A stretch of 10,811 nt of DNA from an uncultured Chlorobiaceae bacterium (GCA_903904495.1 CAIVCU010000222.1:1-10811), one strand, 5' to 3'; positions 1-7,289 are shown, counted from the first letter of the stretch. A program made the numbers and translations. The notes: generated by a model not told the origin, from the letters alone.

Positions 1-98
1 CGGCATTTTACTTTGCCCCATGAACTGGAACCACCCTCGAGAATGATTTCATAATCCGAGTGTGCTGTGGTTGCGTCTTTAGTGCCGAAAAGAGCCAT
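1..98 (-). CDS. fmoA: Fenna-Matthews-Olson bacteriochlorophyll a protein, N-terminal fragment
   Basis: Only the first 32 codons lie in the window; the gene runs off the left edge. The translation opens MALFGTKDATTAHSDYEI and continues with LEGGSSSWGKVK, which I recognise as the start of FmoA from green sulfur bacteria. FmoA forms a trimer on the cytoplasmic side of the membrane. It carries excitation energy from the chlorosome baseplate to the type I reaction centre. The start is secure because an AAGGAG ribosome binding site (107-112) sits 8 bases before the ATG. Residue 32 is Cys, where the Chlorobaculum tepidum protein, as I remember it, has Ala. The gene is transcribed away from lnt across an AT-rich spacer. 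Identification is firm despite the short length, because this N-terminus is nearly invariant and unlike other families. Confidence 0.95.
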   Translation of the reverse strand, partial: MALFGTKDATTAHSDYEIILEGGSSSWGKVKC

Positions 99-165
99 AA
101 TGAGTTCTCCTTTTTCTGATGGCGTTCAAATTGGAAATTTTCAGGAAAGTACTTGGAGCTTATTC

Positions 166-209
166 CTGTTAAATAACAGATTAGAACAAATTTAAAGAAT
201 AAAAATCAA
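166..209 (-). promoter_or_regulatory. Candidate fmoA promoter with palindrome at the start point
   Basis: On the reverse strand TTGATT (204-209) and TCTAAT (180-185) are separated by 18 bases and match the sigma-70 -35 and -10 consensus at 4/6 and 5/6 positions. Directly next to the -10 lies a perfect inverted repeat, CTGTTA-AA-TAACAG (166-179). The predicted transcription start, near base 173, falls in its centre. The leader to the fmoA ATG would be about 75 bases. The position suits a repressor operator or a 5'-end hairpin, but which of these it is, and whether the promoter is used, is inference. Confidence 0.4.
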
Positions 210-238
210 TAATTAAAGTAAAATATGTTCGAACTCGA

Positions 239-267
239 TTATCTGTTTTCATGAAATATCTTATACT
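239..267 (+). promoter_or_regulatory. Weak candidate lnt promoter
   Basis: TATACT (262-267) is a good -10 element (5/6), but the sequence 17 bases upstream, TTATCT (239-244), matches the -35 consensus at only 3/6 positions. It would give a leader of about 65 bases before the lnt ATG. No other pair in the spacer 99-337 looks better on this strand. Treat as tentative. Confidence 0.22.
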
Positions 268-337
268 TTCGGCAGTTTCAGGCTTTTGAGGGATTATTTT
301 ATTTCTTTTTTTCAGCTGTTAACTTTTTGATCATCAG

Positions 338-1966
338 ATGGCCTCTTTTACCAGCACGATAAGTCAGTTTGGTCAGTCCCGTTATTCGGCACCGATTTTG
401 AGTGGAGTTCTTCTTGGGGTATCGTTTCCTTCCTATCCCTTTATCCGTCTTGAAGTCCTTGCATGGGTGGCTCTCGTACCGCTTCTTCTCTCCCTTCGAA
501 CTGTGGATAGAGTGGGGGTGCTCTTTCGCCGGGTCTATATAACTATGCTGTTCTTTTGTCTGATAAGTCTCTGGTGGGTCAGTCTTGCAACGTTGCCGGG
601 AGGCGCTCTTACCATTGTCGCACAGGCGTTATTTCTGACTGTACCCCTGCTTGCTTTTTATGTGATAAAAAAAATGGCAGGGTTCCATTTCGCACTTTTT
701 TCTCTTCCTTTCTTGTGGGTTGCCTGGGAATGGGCCTACATGCAGCAGGATCTTTCGTTTGGATGGCTTACTCTTGGAAATTCCCAGTCTAACCTGAATC
801 TCATGGTTCAGTATGCAGACCTTACCGGCGTCTGGGGTGTGAGTTTCTGGCTGGTCTGGTTTAACGTGCTGATAGTCCTGGCTGTAATCGGCAGCCGCAA
901 AGATGCTTTTCGTTCTGTCGTCATTATGGCGCTTATGATTCTGGGCCCCCTGCTCTATGCTTTTTCAGTATTTAATCGGGAGGGGCCGTTGGCCGGAGAG
1001 CATAAACTGCTGCGTGTTACTCTTGTTCAGCCTAATATCGATCCGCATGCAAAATGGCTGCGTAATAACAGTGCTGATATCATGGAGCGATATTACCGTA
1101 TGACCAACAGGGCGGTTCGAGAAAACAGGCCCGATCTGGTTATGTGGCCTGAAACTGCTATACCGTTTTATATTCTTGACAGGGCCTATGACGATGATCT
1201 TCAAAATCTGCGATTATCGCTCAGGGGGTGGAATACAGCTCTGTTGACCGGTTTTTCAGATATCATCTACTATCCTGCCGGTGGTCAGCCTGACCCTGAA
1301 CACTCAGGGAACAACGATCCGTCGATGAACCGTTTTTTTGAAACCTATAATGCGTCTATGCTTCTTGAATCCGGTAATGGCATCCCTCAGATCTATAGAA
1401 AGATGCGCCTTGTTCCATTTGCGGAAAGGGTCCCCTATGTTGATTATGTACCATGGCTTGGCCATTTAACGTTTTCACTTGCAGGGCTAAACGGGTGGGG
1501 ACAAGGCCGTGATACCACCGTTATGCAGTTGCATTCTTCAAAGTATGGGAAAGTGAAAATCGCAAATATTATCTGTTATGAATCCATTTTTCCCGGACTT
1601 GTTACTGCGTTTGTCCGTAAAGGTGCACAGGCTCTGACGCTTGTGACAAATGACGGCTGGTATGCAACCTCTTATGGACCTTACCAGCATCTGGCTATCG
1701 GCCGGATGCGATGTATTGAGAACCGCAGGGCCATGGCCCGGTGTGCCAATACCGGACTTACTGTTATTATCAATAAGTACGGGAGCATAATGGCGGAAAT
1801 TCCATGGTGGCAGGAGCAGACATTGACAGCTGAATTGCCACTTGAGAGCAGCATCACCTTTTATACCGGCAACCCCGATCTAGTTCCCAAAACAGCAGCA
1901 GCAATCTCCGCACTGTTAATCCTGATCGCGGTGTTCAAAAAAACTAGGAAAAAGTTGTCATCCTGA
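338..1966 (+). CDS. lnt: Apolipoprotein N-acyltransferase
   Basis: Lnt transfers an acyl chain from phospholipid to the amino group of the N-terminal cysteine of diacylated lipoproteins, the last step of lipoprotein maturation, in the inner membrane of Gram-negative bacteria. The 542-residue protein (E. coli Lnt is about 512) has a membrane half, with hydrophobic segments near residues 18-35, 38-53, 66-84, 90-110, 116-134, 165-185 and 192-212. A periplasmic carbon-nitrogen hydrolase domain follows from about residue 226, and a final membrane segment lies near 517-536. The catalytic triad is visible: Glu272 in WPETAIPF, Lys355 in IYRKMRLVPF and Cys413 in ICYESIFP; Glu363 in PFAERVPY matches the further essential Glu of the family. 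No good Shine-Dalgarno precedes the ATG (338); GAGGGA at 288-293 is too far away. The gene stands alone, divergent from fmoA and convergent with the sigma-54 regulator. Confidence 0.95.
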   Translation: MASFTSTISQFGQSRYSAPILSGVLLGVSFPSYPFIRLEVLAWVALVPLLLSLRTVDRVGVLFRRVYITMLFFCLISLWWVSLATLPGGALTIVAQALFLTVPLLAFYVIKKMAGFHFALFSLPFLWVAWEWAYMQQDLSFGWLTLGNSQSNLNLMVQYADLTGVWGVSFWLVWFNVLIVLAVIGSRKDAFRSVVIMALMILGPLLYAFSVFNREGPLAGEHKLLRVTLVQPNIDPHAKWLRNNSADIMERYYRMTNRAVRENRPDLVMWPETAIPFYILDRAYDDDLQNLRLSLRGWNTALLTGFSDIIYYPAGGQPDPEHSGNNDPSMNRFFETYNASMLLESGNGIPQIYRKMRLVPFAERVPYVDYVPWLGHLTFSLAGLNGWGQGRDTTVMQLHSSKYGKVKIANIICYESIFPGLVTAFVRKGAQALTLVTNDGWYATSYGPYQHLAIGRMRCIENRRAMARCANTGLTVIINKYGSIMAEIPWWQEQTLTAELPLESSITFYTGNPDLVPKTAAAISALLILIAVFKKTRKKLSS

Positions 1967-2011
1967 GCACCGGCGATGGACCCATCCCCCTCTTTCGTTC
2001 CGCACTCAGCC

Positions 2012-2039
2012 CGGCAAACTGCCGACTGCCAACTTTTTT
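2012..2039 (+). terminator. Possible intrinsic terminator after lnt
   Basis: A small hairpin, CGGCA-AAC-TGCCG (2012-2024), is followed by ACTGCCAAC and a run of six T (2034-2039) in the 71-bp gap between convergent genes. The stem is short and the T run starts 9 bases after it, so it is a weak terminator at best. The T run overlaps the stop codon of the opposing gene. Two near-identical 7-mers, ACTGCCG and ACTGCCA, stand in tandem here (2018-2031). Confidence 0.33.
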
Positions 2040-3189
2040 AAAGACCGTACGCATTGATTTTTCGATAGAGGGTTCGTTCGGTAATGCCGAGTGCCTTGGC
2101 AGTTTTGCGCTTGTTTCCCTGGCATATTTCAAGTGCCTCAGCAATGGACTTTTTCTCTATGTCGTCAAGGGAGTGTAATACTTCCGTCTTGTTGGTATTG
2201 TTGATTTCTTCTGATGCAGAGCTCAAGCTGCTGCTCTCCGGTGGTCTGGTCATTGACGCATCAGGCAGAAGAAGGGGAGTGTGCGGTCTTGTTTGAATGA
2301 GATGCTGAAGAAGCTGACGGATCTCACTTATCTCCTGGCGAAGCTGAATAATACTGCTGTAGATGATTTGAAGCTCGTTTATTTCTGATTTTGAAGGATC
2401 ATGCACAAGGCTTTTGTAGCGGTTTCGCTGAACCAGATGTTTTTCAAGAATTTCAGGGGTAATGTATTTTCCTTTTTCCAGTACCAGCACTGATTCAATA
2501 AGATTTCTCAGCTCTCTGACATTTCCCGGCCAGGTATAGCGTATCAGCATTTCGCCGGCATCAGGGCTGAAGCCTTCAAAGGTGATTTTATGCTTGCGCT
2601 CAAATTCATGAACAAAATTTTCCGCAAGCAGGAGAATGTCTTTGCCTCTCTCTCTGAGAGGGGGGATCTGCAGTTCAACACTGCGAAGGCGGTAGAACAA
2701 GTCTTCACGAAAGTTTTTTTCGGCAACAGCCTGATACATATTTTTGTTCGTTGCGGCAATGATACGCGCATCGGAGTAGATTGTTTCCGATGAGCCGACT
2801 CTTTGGAACTCTCCCGTCTCAATAACCCTGAGAAATTTCACCTGGGTTTCAAGAGGCATTTCGCCGATTTCATCAAGAAAAATGGTGCCCCGGTCAGCAG
2901 ATTCAAAGTACCCTTTTCTACTTTGTACCGCTCCTGTAAAGGCCCCTTTTTCATGACCGAACAGTTCTGATTCCAGAATACCCGCAGGAATGGCTCCGCA
3001 ATTAACAGGTATGAAGCTTTTATCAGCCCTCAGGCTGTTGGAATGGATGTAACGTGCCAGTACTTCCTTGCCGGAACCTGTTTCTCCAATAATCAGTACT
3101 GTAATATCTGTTTCCGCAACCTGAAGAGCCAGTTGCTTGAGCTGGGAAATCAGGACAGATTGTCCTATAATTTCAGTTTCTCGTTTCAT
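2038..3189 (-). CDS. Sigma-54-dependent transcriptional activator without sensor domain
   Basis: This is a 383-residue bacterial enhancer-binding protein that uses ATP to open promoters held by sigma-54 RNA polymerase. The AAA+ domain starts almost at the first residue. Visible motifs are Walker A GETGSGKE (35-42), the sigma-54 contact loop GAFTGA (82-87), Walker B GTIFLDE (101-107), sensor I AATN (145-148), the arginine-finger region FREDLFYRL (160-168) and sensor II WPGNVREL (220-227). Residues 268-298 form a probable coiled coil, then comes a Ser/Pro-rich linker (299-335) and a Fis-type helix-turn-helix (343-383). No receiver, GAF or PAS domain precedes the AAA+ domain, as in PspF, so activity must be controlled by a partner or by expression. 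It lies 34 bp after the SPOR gene on the same strand and probably shares its transcript. AAGG, 7-10 bases before the ATG, is the ribosome binding site. Targets are unknown. Confidence 0.92.
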   Translation of the reverse strand: MKRETEIIGQSVLISQLKQLALQVAETDITVLIIGETGSGKEVLARYIHSNSLRADKSFIPVNCGAIPAGILESELFGHEKGAFTGAVQSRKGYFESADRGTIFLDEIGEMPLETQVKFLRVIETGEFQRVGSSETIYSDARIIAATNKNMYQAVAEKNFREDLFYRLRSVELQIPPLRERGKDILLLAENFVHEFERKHKITFEGFSPDAGEMLIRYTWPGNVRELRNLIESVLVLEKGKYITPEILEKHLVQRNRYKSLVHDPSKSEINELQIIYSSIIQLRQEISEIRQLLQHLIQTRPHTPLLLPDASMTRPPESSSLSSASEEINNTNKTEVLHSLDDIEKKSIAEALEICQGNKRKTAKALGITERTLYRKINAYGL

Positions 3190-3223
3190 CAGGTTTCTGC
3201 CTTGAATGCAACGCCTGCTGCAG

Positions 3224-4126
3224 TTATTTCGATGGAACTACAATTGAATTGACCGGCAGTCTTTTTGCTGCAGCCTCTGCCTCCTCACTGGAACGATAGT
3301 GAGTTTTCAGTTGTACTTTATACGTCTGACCTTTCTGGACGATCTCAACCGCGGCATTATAAGAAATTTTTTTAGCAAGAATTTCCGCATTCTTTCGGCT
3401 TTCGAAACTGCCAAACTGCAGAGTAGAAGTTGCTGGTCCTTCAACGATTTTCTCTTCTTTCGATTTTTCAGATGCGGGTAACGTAACTTTCGGACGCTGC
3501 CTGGATGAATACCTTGTGCTATCAGTCTTGATGATTGCCGTGCGACGTGCGTTCGGGCGGGTTTTGGACGAGTATTTCGTCGAGTCCTTAATTACAGTGG
3601 CGTGTTGCCGTTGAGCTGAAGGCAGAGCATCATTCAATTGGGGTAAAGATGACTGCTGCGTTGTGTCCGCCTTGACAACAGCTGGTCGTTGTTTTCTTGA
3701 GGATGACGAAATCGAAGACTTAGGTGAGGATGTCGAACGATTCAGTGCAAGGTTGTAGGCTGCTATCCTTGACGTGCTGAGCTGATCGAGTGCCGGATCA
3801 GGATATTCCCTCAGCTGTTTCTGGAAGAGCATGACTGCCTGAGGAGCGTCTTCAGTGAGAAGTGCATCCACAATTGTTTTTTCAGAAGGAATGGTTACGT
3901 TTTGCCTGATATTTTCTAACAAATAAACCTTATCTTCAGCGATATCCTGCTGTATCTCCTGAGCATAGGAGTGTTCATCGCTGGCATTAAGAACCTGAGG
4001 GGAGAATAGAGCGACAGAAGCTGCAAGGAAAATTTCAGCAGTTCTTTTGCGAATAAGTGAGATCGTCGTATCAGAAAACATGGGGTTGCGGTTATTTTTA
4101 TTCGCTGATTTTTCGGGATTTTCCAT
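3224..4126 (-). CDS. Exported SPOR-domain protein with internal repeats
   Basis: The C-terminal ~65 residues are a SPOR domain (STLQFGSFESRKNAEILAKK... through AAKRLPV), the fold that binds denuded peptidoglycan at division sites. Counting from the ATG at 4126, a basic segment ending RKR (26-28) precedes a hydrophobic stretch (29-46) and an LNA-SD cleavage site near residue 48, so the protein is probably secreted to the periplasm. Between signal and SPOR lie a helical region and a basic, Ser-rich linker. The linker has three related copies of about 16 residues built on A-x-[VI]-[IV]-K-x-D-[ST]-T-x-x-SS. The start is uncertain: TTG 4141 (weak AGAGA upstream), ATG 4126 or ATG 4081, the last placing the signal peptide best. 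No acyltransferase-type lipobox is visible. It is the first gene of a pair with the sigma-54 activator. Its exact role is unknown. Confidence 0.8.
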   Translation of the reverse strand: MENPEKSANKNNRNPMFSDTTISLIRKRTAEIFLAASVALFSPQVLNASDEHSYAQEIQQDIAEDKVYLLENIRQNVTIPSEKTIVDALLTEDAPQAVMLFQKQLREYPDPALDQLSTSRIAAYNLALNRSTSSPKSSISSSSRKQRPAVVKADTTQQSSLPQLNDALPSAQRQHATVIKDSTKYSSKTRPNARRTAIIKTDSTRYSSRQRPKVTLPASEKSKEEKIVEGPATSTLQFGSFESRKNAEILAKKISYNAAVEIVQKGQTYKVQLKTHYRSSEEAEAAAKRLPVNSIVVPSK

Positions 4127-4170
4127 TTCTGAATATGCCAAATATTTCTCTATAAAATCAATTGCATTCC
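4127..4170. promoter_or_regulatory. Compact divergent start region, SPOR gene / ispE
   Basis: The start codons of the two divergent genes are only 44 bp apart (ATG 4126 and ATG 4171), or 20 bp if both use TTG codons (4141 and 4162). The spacer contains TATAAAAT (4151-4158), a good -10 element for ispE, whose start point would fall near 4163, leaving an almost leaderless mRNA. No good -35 is seen on either strand and no Shine-Dalgarno precedes the ispE ATG. Promoter parts must reach into the neighbouring coding sequence. Confidence 0.35.
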
Positions 4171-5034
4171 ATGCTTCCTTTGTCAGTTAAATCCTTTGCA
4201 AAAATCAATCTCGGCCTGCTTATCACCGGAAAACGTGATGACGGCTACCATACACTCGAAACAATTTTTGCCCCGATCAACTGGTATGATGTGATCGAAT
4301 TTTCCGATTCCGGGGTTATTTCAATGAGCTGTACCAATGGAACCCTGCCTGTTGATGACAACAATCTTTGCATAAGGGCGGCTAAAGCTCTGCAGCAGTT
4401 TGCCGGGATCAGCCGGGGGGTGACTATGAAGCTTCATAAACAGGTACCTTTCGGCGCCGGGCTTGGAGGCGGTAGCAGTGATGCAGCTACGGTGCTCAGG
4501 GTTCTCAATGAACGCTGGCAGGTCAATGCTGCTTCTGCTGATCTCCATGCAATTGCAGTCTCTCTTGGTGCTGATGTTCCCTATTTTCTTGAAATCAGGG
4601 GGCTGGCTTATGCCAGAGGTATAGGCGATGAACTGGAAGATCTGGGTTTTACCCTTCCATATTATGTTGTTACGGTTTTTCCGGAAGAACACATCTCAAC
4701 GGTATGGGCCTATAAAAATTTTTATAGGCGTTTTGATCGTGAACTTCCCGATCTGAAAAAACGAGTGTCTGAACTCTGTCTTTCCGGGAAAAAAGAGGTT
4801 TTACCGCTTTTTGAGAATGACTTTGAACCAGCAGTTTTCGATCACTTTCCTGCTGTGCGGCTTGTAAAATCAACACTTCTTGAGGCCGGATCCGTTTATG
4901 CCTCACTTTCCGGGAGCGGGTCTGCAGTTTTCGGATTGTTCGAGAGTGAGGGAGATGCGCTGGCTGCGATGAAGCTTCTGCCTGAAGCATATCGTAAGAG
5001 TCTGACACCTCCAGGCTTTTCAATGCAGCAGTAA
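4171..5034 (+). CDS. ispE: 4-diphosphocytidyl-2-C-methyl-D-erythritol kinase
   Basis: IspE phosphorylates 4-diphosphocytidyl-2-C-methyl-D-erythritol with ATP in the MEP pathway. In a green sulfur bacterium this feeds farnesyl tails of bacteriochlorophyll, carotenoids and menaquinone. The protein is a GHMP kinase of 287 residues, normal for the family. It has the N-terminal KINLGL motif with Lys11, the ATP loop PFGAGLGGGSSDAA (93-106), the catalytic Asp135 in SLGADVPYF, and the C-terminal SLSGSGSAVFGLF (246-257). The opening residues LSVKSFAKINLGL match the usual IspE N-terminus, so ATG 4171 is preferred over the TTG at 4162; neither has a ribosome binding site. The gene converges on the hydrolase gene with a 12-bp gap that leaves no room for a separate terminator. 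A perfect 22-bp palindrome lies within the coding sequence at 4708-4729. Confidence 0.96.
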   Translation: MLPLSVKSFAKINLGLLITGKRDDGYHTLETIFAPINWYDVIEFSDSGVISMSCTNGTLPVDDNNLCIRAAKALQQFAGISRGVTMKLHKQVPFGAGLGGGSSDAATVLRVLNERWQVNAASADLHAIAVSLGADVPYFLEIRGLAYARGIGDELEDLGFTLPYYVVTVFPEEHISTVWAYKNFYRRFDRELPDLKKRVSELCLSGKKEVLPLFENDFEPAVFDHFPAVRLVKSTLLEAGSVYASLSGSGSAVFGLFESEGDALAAMKLLPEAYRKSLTPPGFSMQQ

Positions 5035-5046
5035 AGCGGACAATGG

Positions 5047-5907
5047 TCAGGATGGTCGGCTCCGTGTGATGATATCGTTAAGTTCAGCACCGATAAGACG
5101 GAGATCTTCATCAAGAAAATGGGATGAGTGCAGCCGTGCTCGTTTGACATCGGCAAAATCGAGGACGGCATCCATTGTTTTCGGTTCGAACAGGGGAGCT
5201 GCGCAGATCAGTGTGCCCTCAGGTCCAGTAATTGATGAGTTTCCCCAGTAGGTGAAGCTGTCTTCATTGCCCACTCTGTTCACACAGGCGACATAACTGC
5301 TGAATAAAAATGCATAGGTGGTGGCAATTGTCTGCCATTGGGTTACAATTGCCGGATTACCGCTGCCAGGGGACATTCGCAGAGGGCTTGACATGAGCAC
5401 GAAGAGCAGTTTTGCTCCCTGATGGGCCAGTAGGTAGGGTACTGATACATGCCAGAAATCCTCACAGATTGCCACGCCGATTAGTCCTAGCTTTTTTGAA
5501 TGTACTGCCTTGATCTGCTGGCCGGCTGAAAAATACCGCAGCTCTTCAAACATGCCGTACGTCGGCAGGTAGATTTTACGGTGGATACTGTGGCCAATTC
5601 CCTCTTCAAACATAAATGCAGCGTTATAGACGCCGTAATCATCGCTTAGTTCAATGCCTCCGCAGATAATGCAGATTTTCCGGCTGAGCTCACGCAGTGG
5701 ATCAAGCCTAGAGTCATCTATATGCATGGCGATATCCTGTGCTGCATCCTGAACATTGTATCCGGTCAGAGAGAGCTCGGGGAAAGCTATGGCATCAGCA
5801 CCCTCCTTGATAGCCTCCTCAATCAGGGCGCAATGCTGTGCAAGATTTTCATCGAAATTGGCAAGTGTGCAATCGATCTGGGCTATTCGCAGTTTTGCGT
5901 TCAGCAT
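5047..5907 (-). CDS. Stand-alone carbon-nitrogen hydrolase (NadE glutaminase-like)
   Basis: A nitrilase-superfamily amidase of 286 residues with the complete triad: Glu44 in FPELSLTGY, Lys111 in HRKIYLPTYGMFEE and Cys148 in VAICEDFWH. The KIYLPTYG-F-E-RYFSAG stretch (111-129) closely resembles the glutaminase domain of glutamine-dependent NAD+ synthetase, but no synthetase (ATP-pyrophosphatase) domain follows: the protein stops after the hydrolase fold. It could supply ammonia to a separate NadE, or hydrolyse another amide; the substrate cannot be read from the sequence. The frame is open further upstream (to 5991), but that part overlaps the permease gene. I place the start at ATG 5907, where the typical LRIAQIDCTLANFDEN strand begins, 13 bp after the permease stop. 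AAGG directly abuts this ATG, so translation probably depends on coupling to the permease gene. Confidence 0.85.
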   Translation of the reverse strand: MLNAKLRIAQIDCTLANFDENLAQHCALIEEAIKEGADAIAFPELSLTGYNVQDAAQDIAMHIDDSRLDPLRELSRKICIICGGIELSDDYGVYNAAFMFEEGIGHSIHRKIYLPTYGMFEELRYFSAGQQIKAVHSKKLGLIGVAICEDFWHVSVPYLLAHQGAKLLFVLMSSPLRMSPGSGNPAIVTQWQTIATTYAFLFSSYVACVNRVGNEDSFTYWGNSSITGPEGTLICAAPLFEPKTMDAVLDFADVKRARLHSSHFLDEDLRLIGAELNDIITRSRPS

Positions 5908-5920
5908 CCTTTTTCGTGGT

Positions 5921-7234
5921 TTAATGGTATGGATAGAAAAGATAGAAGGTAAATGAAAGTAAGGCAAGTATCCACATGCCGGAGCGTACATCTCTGACTT
6001 TTCCGGTGAAGAGTTTCAATAGAACATAGGCAATAAATCCCGCAGTTATACCGACTCCGATATTGAAGGTGAAGATCATGAGAGCAATAGTAAGAAAAGC
6101 CGGAAGGAGCTCGCTGTAGTCATTGAAATTGAATTTCGTTACCGACTGCATCATGAACATGCCGACAACAACCAGTGCCGGACCGTAGGCATAGGGAGGC
6201 ACAATAGTAAGTACCGGGGCAAAAAAGAGGGCGAGAGCAAAGAGAGCGGCAACGACAAGCGCGGTAAATCCGGTTTTCCCTCCTTGTTCGATACCGGCTG
6301 CCGACTCTATATAGACACCTGCTGTTGTGGTTCCGAATAGAGATGCGGCAATTGTTGCAAGCGCATCGACAAGCATCGGTTTTTCAATTTCCGGCAGATT
6401 GTCCTCTTCATCAAGCAGGTTCGCCCGCGATGATAAACCAAAAAGGGTCCCCATGGTATCAACAAAATCCATAACCAGCACACTGGTGATGACACCGGCA
6501 AATCCCCAGGTCAAAGCTCCCTGCATATTGATTTTCATAAAGACCGGATCAATAGAGGGGGGCATACTGAACACCGTTGCAGGAACTGGAATAAGGCCGG
6601 TCAGAAGAAAAGCTGTTGTGGTAACGACCATACCTGCAAGAATAGCTCCTGTAACCCGTTGGATCAGAAGAACGGCGGTTATGAGGAGTCCCCCGAGGCT
6701 CAGGAGAACAGGGAGTTTTGCAATATTTGCCAGCTGAACGGGTGCCCCCGGAACACCGAGAGTGATGAGTCCCATGTCGTTCAGGCCCAGAAAAGCTAGG
6801 AAAAGACCGATACCTACAGAAAAGCTGTGTTTCAGCGTTCCGGGAATTGCTTTGGCCAGCCATTGACGCAATCCTCCAAGAGTGATCAAGGTGAAAAGAA
6901 CACCGCTGATAAAAATTGCAGCCAGGGCTGTCTGCCATGAATAACCAAGTGTGTGAACAACCGTATAGGCTATAAATGCATTTTCACCCATGTAGGGAGC
7001 GACGGCAAAAGGGCGTTTTGCATAAATGCCCATCAAAAGGGTGCCGAAGATCGATGTGAGAATTGTTGCCGTCATTGAGGCATCTTTGGGAATTCCAGCA
7101 GTCTCAAGAATGGCCGGATTAACAATGATGATATATGAAAGGGTAAAAAAAGTCGTTATACCGGCCACTGTTTCCTGCCGATAACTGGTGACGTGCTTCT
7201 CAAAGTTAAAGTAGGATTGCATGATGGTTGTCAT
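5921..7234 (-). CDS. AzgA/PbuG-type purine permease (NCS2 superfamily)
   Basis: A 437-residue polytopic membrane protein with about 12-13 hydrophobic segments across its whole length. It belongs to the AzgA branch of the NCS2 superfamily, proton symporters that take up hypoxanthine, guanine or adenine. Family marks are the N-terminal FNFEKHVTSYRQETVAGITT, the FAVAPYMGENAF segment (76-86), DFVDTMGTLFG (256-266) and the conserved GTTTAGVYIESAAG...GGKTG block (301-322). Purine rather than uracil specificity follows from the family; the exact base is not determinable. No clear Shine-Dalgarno precedes ATG 7234 or the in-frame ATG 7222. It is the first gene of a two-gene unit with the downstream hydrolase, which hints at salvage of purine or another nitrogen compound, although co-location may be only convenience. 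Confidence 0.92.
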   Translation of the reverse strand: MTTIMQSYFNFEKHVTSYRQETVAGITTFFTLSYIIIVNPAILETAGIPKDASMTATILTSIFGTLLMGIYAKRPFAVAPYMGENAFIAYTVVHTLGYSWQTALAAIFISGVLFTLITLGGLRQWLAKAIPGTLKHSFSVGIGLFLAFLGLNDMGLITLGVPGAPVQLANIAKLPVLLSLGGLLITAVLLIQRVTGAILAGMVVTTTAFLLTGLIPVPATVFSMPPSIDPVFMKINMQGALTWGFAGVITSVLVMDFVDTMGTLFGLSSRANLLDEEDNLPEIEKPMLVDALATIAASLFGTTTAGVYIESAAGIEQGGKTGFTALVVAALFALALFFAPVLTIVPPYAYGPALVVVGMFMMQSVTKFNFNDYSELLPAFLTIALMIFTFNIGVGITAGFIAYVLLKLFTGKVRDVRSGMWILALLSFTFYLFYPYH

Positions 7235-7260
7235 GGAGTGGTAACCGGTCTCAAAAGAAC

Positions 7261-7289
7261 AAGATAAAAATTAAGCTTGAAAATGTCGA
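7261..7289 (-). promoter_or_regulatory. Candidate promoter of the permease-hydrolase unit
   Basis: On the reverse strand TCGACA (7284-7289, 5/6 to the -35 consensus) and TATCTT (7261-7266, 4/6 to the -10) stand exactly 17 bases apart. Transcription would begin near 7254, about 20 bases before the permease ATG. No operator-like repeat or riboswitch-sized leader fits between it and the gene, so purine riboswitch control is not indicated. Confidence 0.4.

Noticed and set aside
2090..2110. Sigma-54 promoter-like TTGGCA...TGCGC
   Set aside because: The GG-GC spacing does not fit the -24/-12 rule and it lies inside the activator gene.
2647..2667. CT-rich inverted repeat CCTCTC...GAGAGG
   Set aside because: It encodes the conserved PPLRERG of the sigma-54 activator; codon constraint is sufficient.
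5908..5991. N-terminal extension of the carbon-nitrogen hydrolase
   Set aside because: It overlaps the permease coding sequence and does not look like the family N-terminus.
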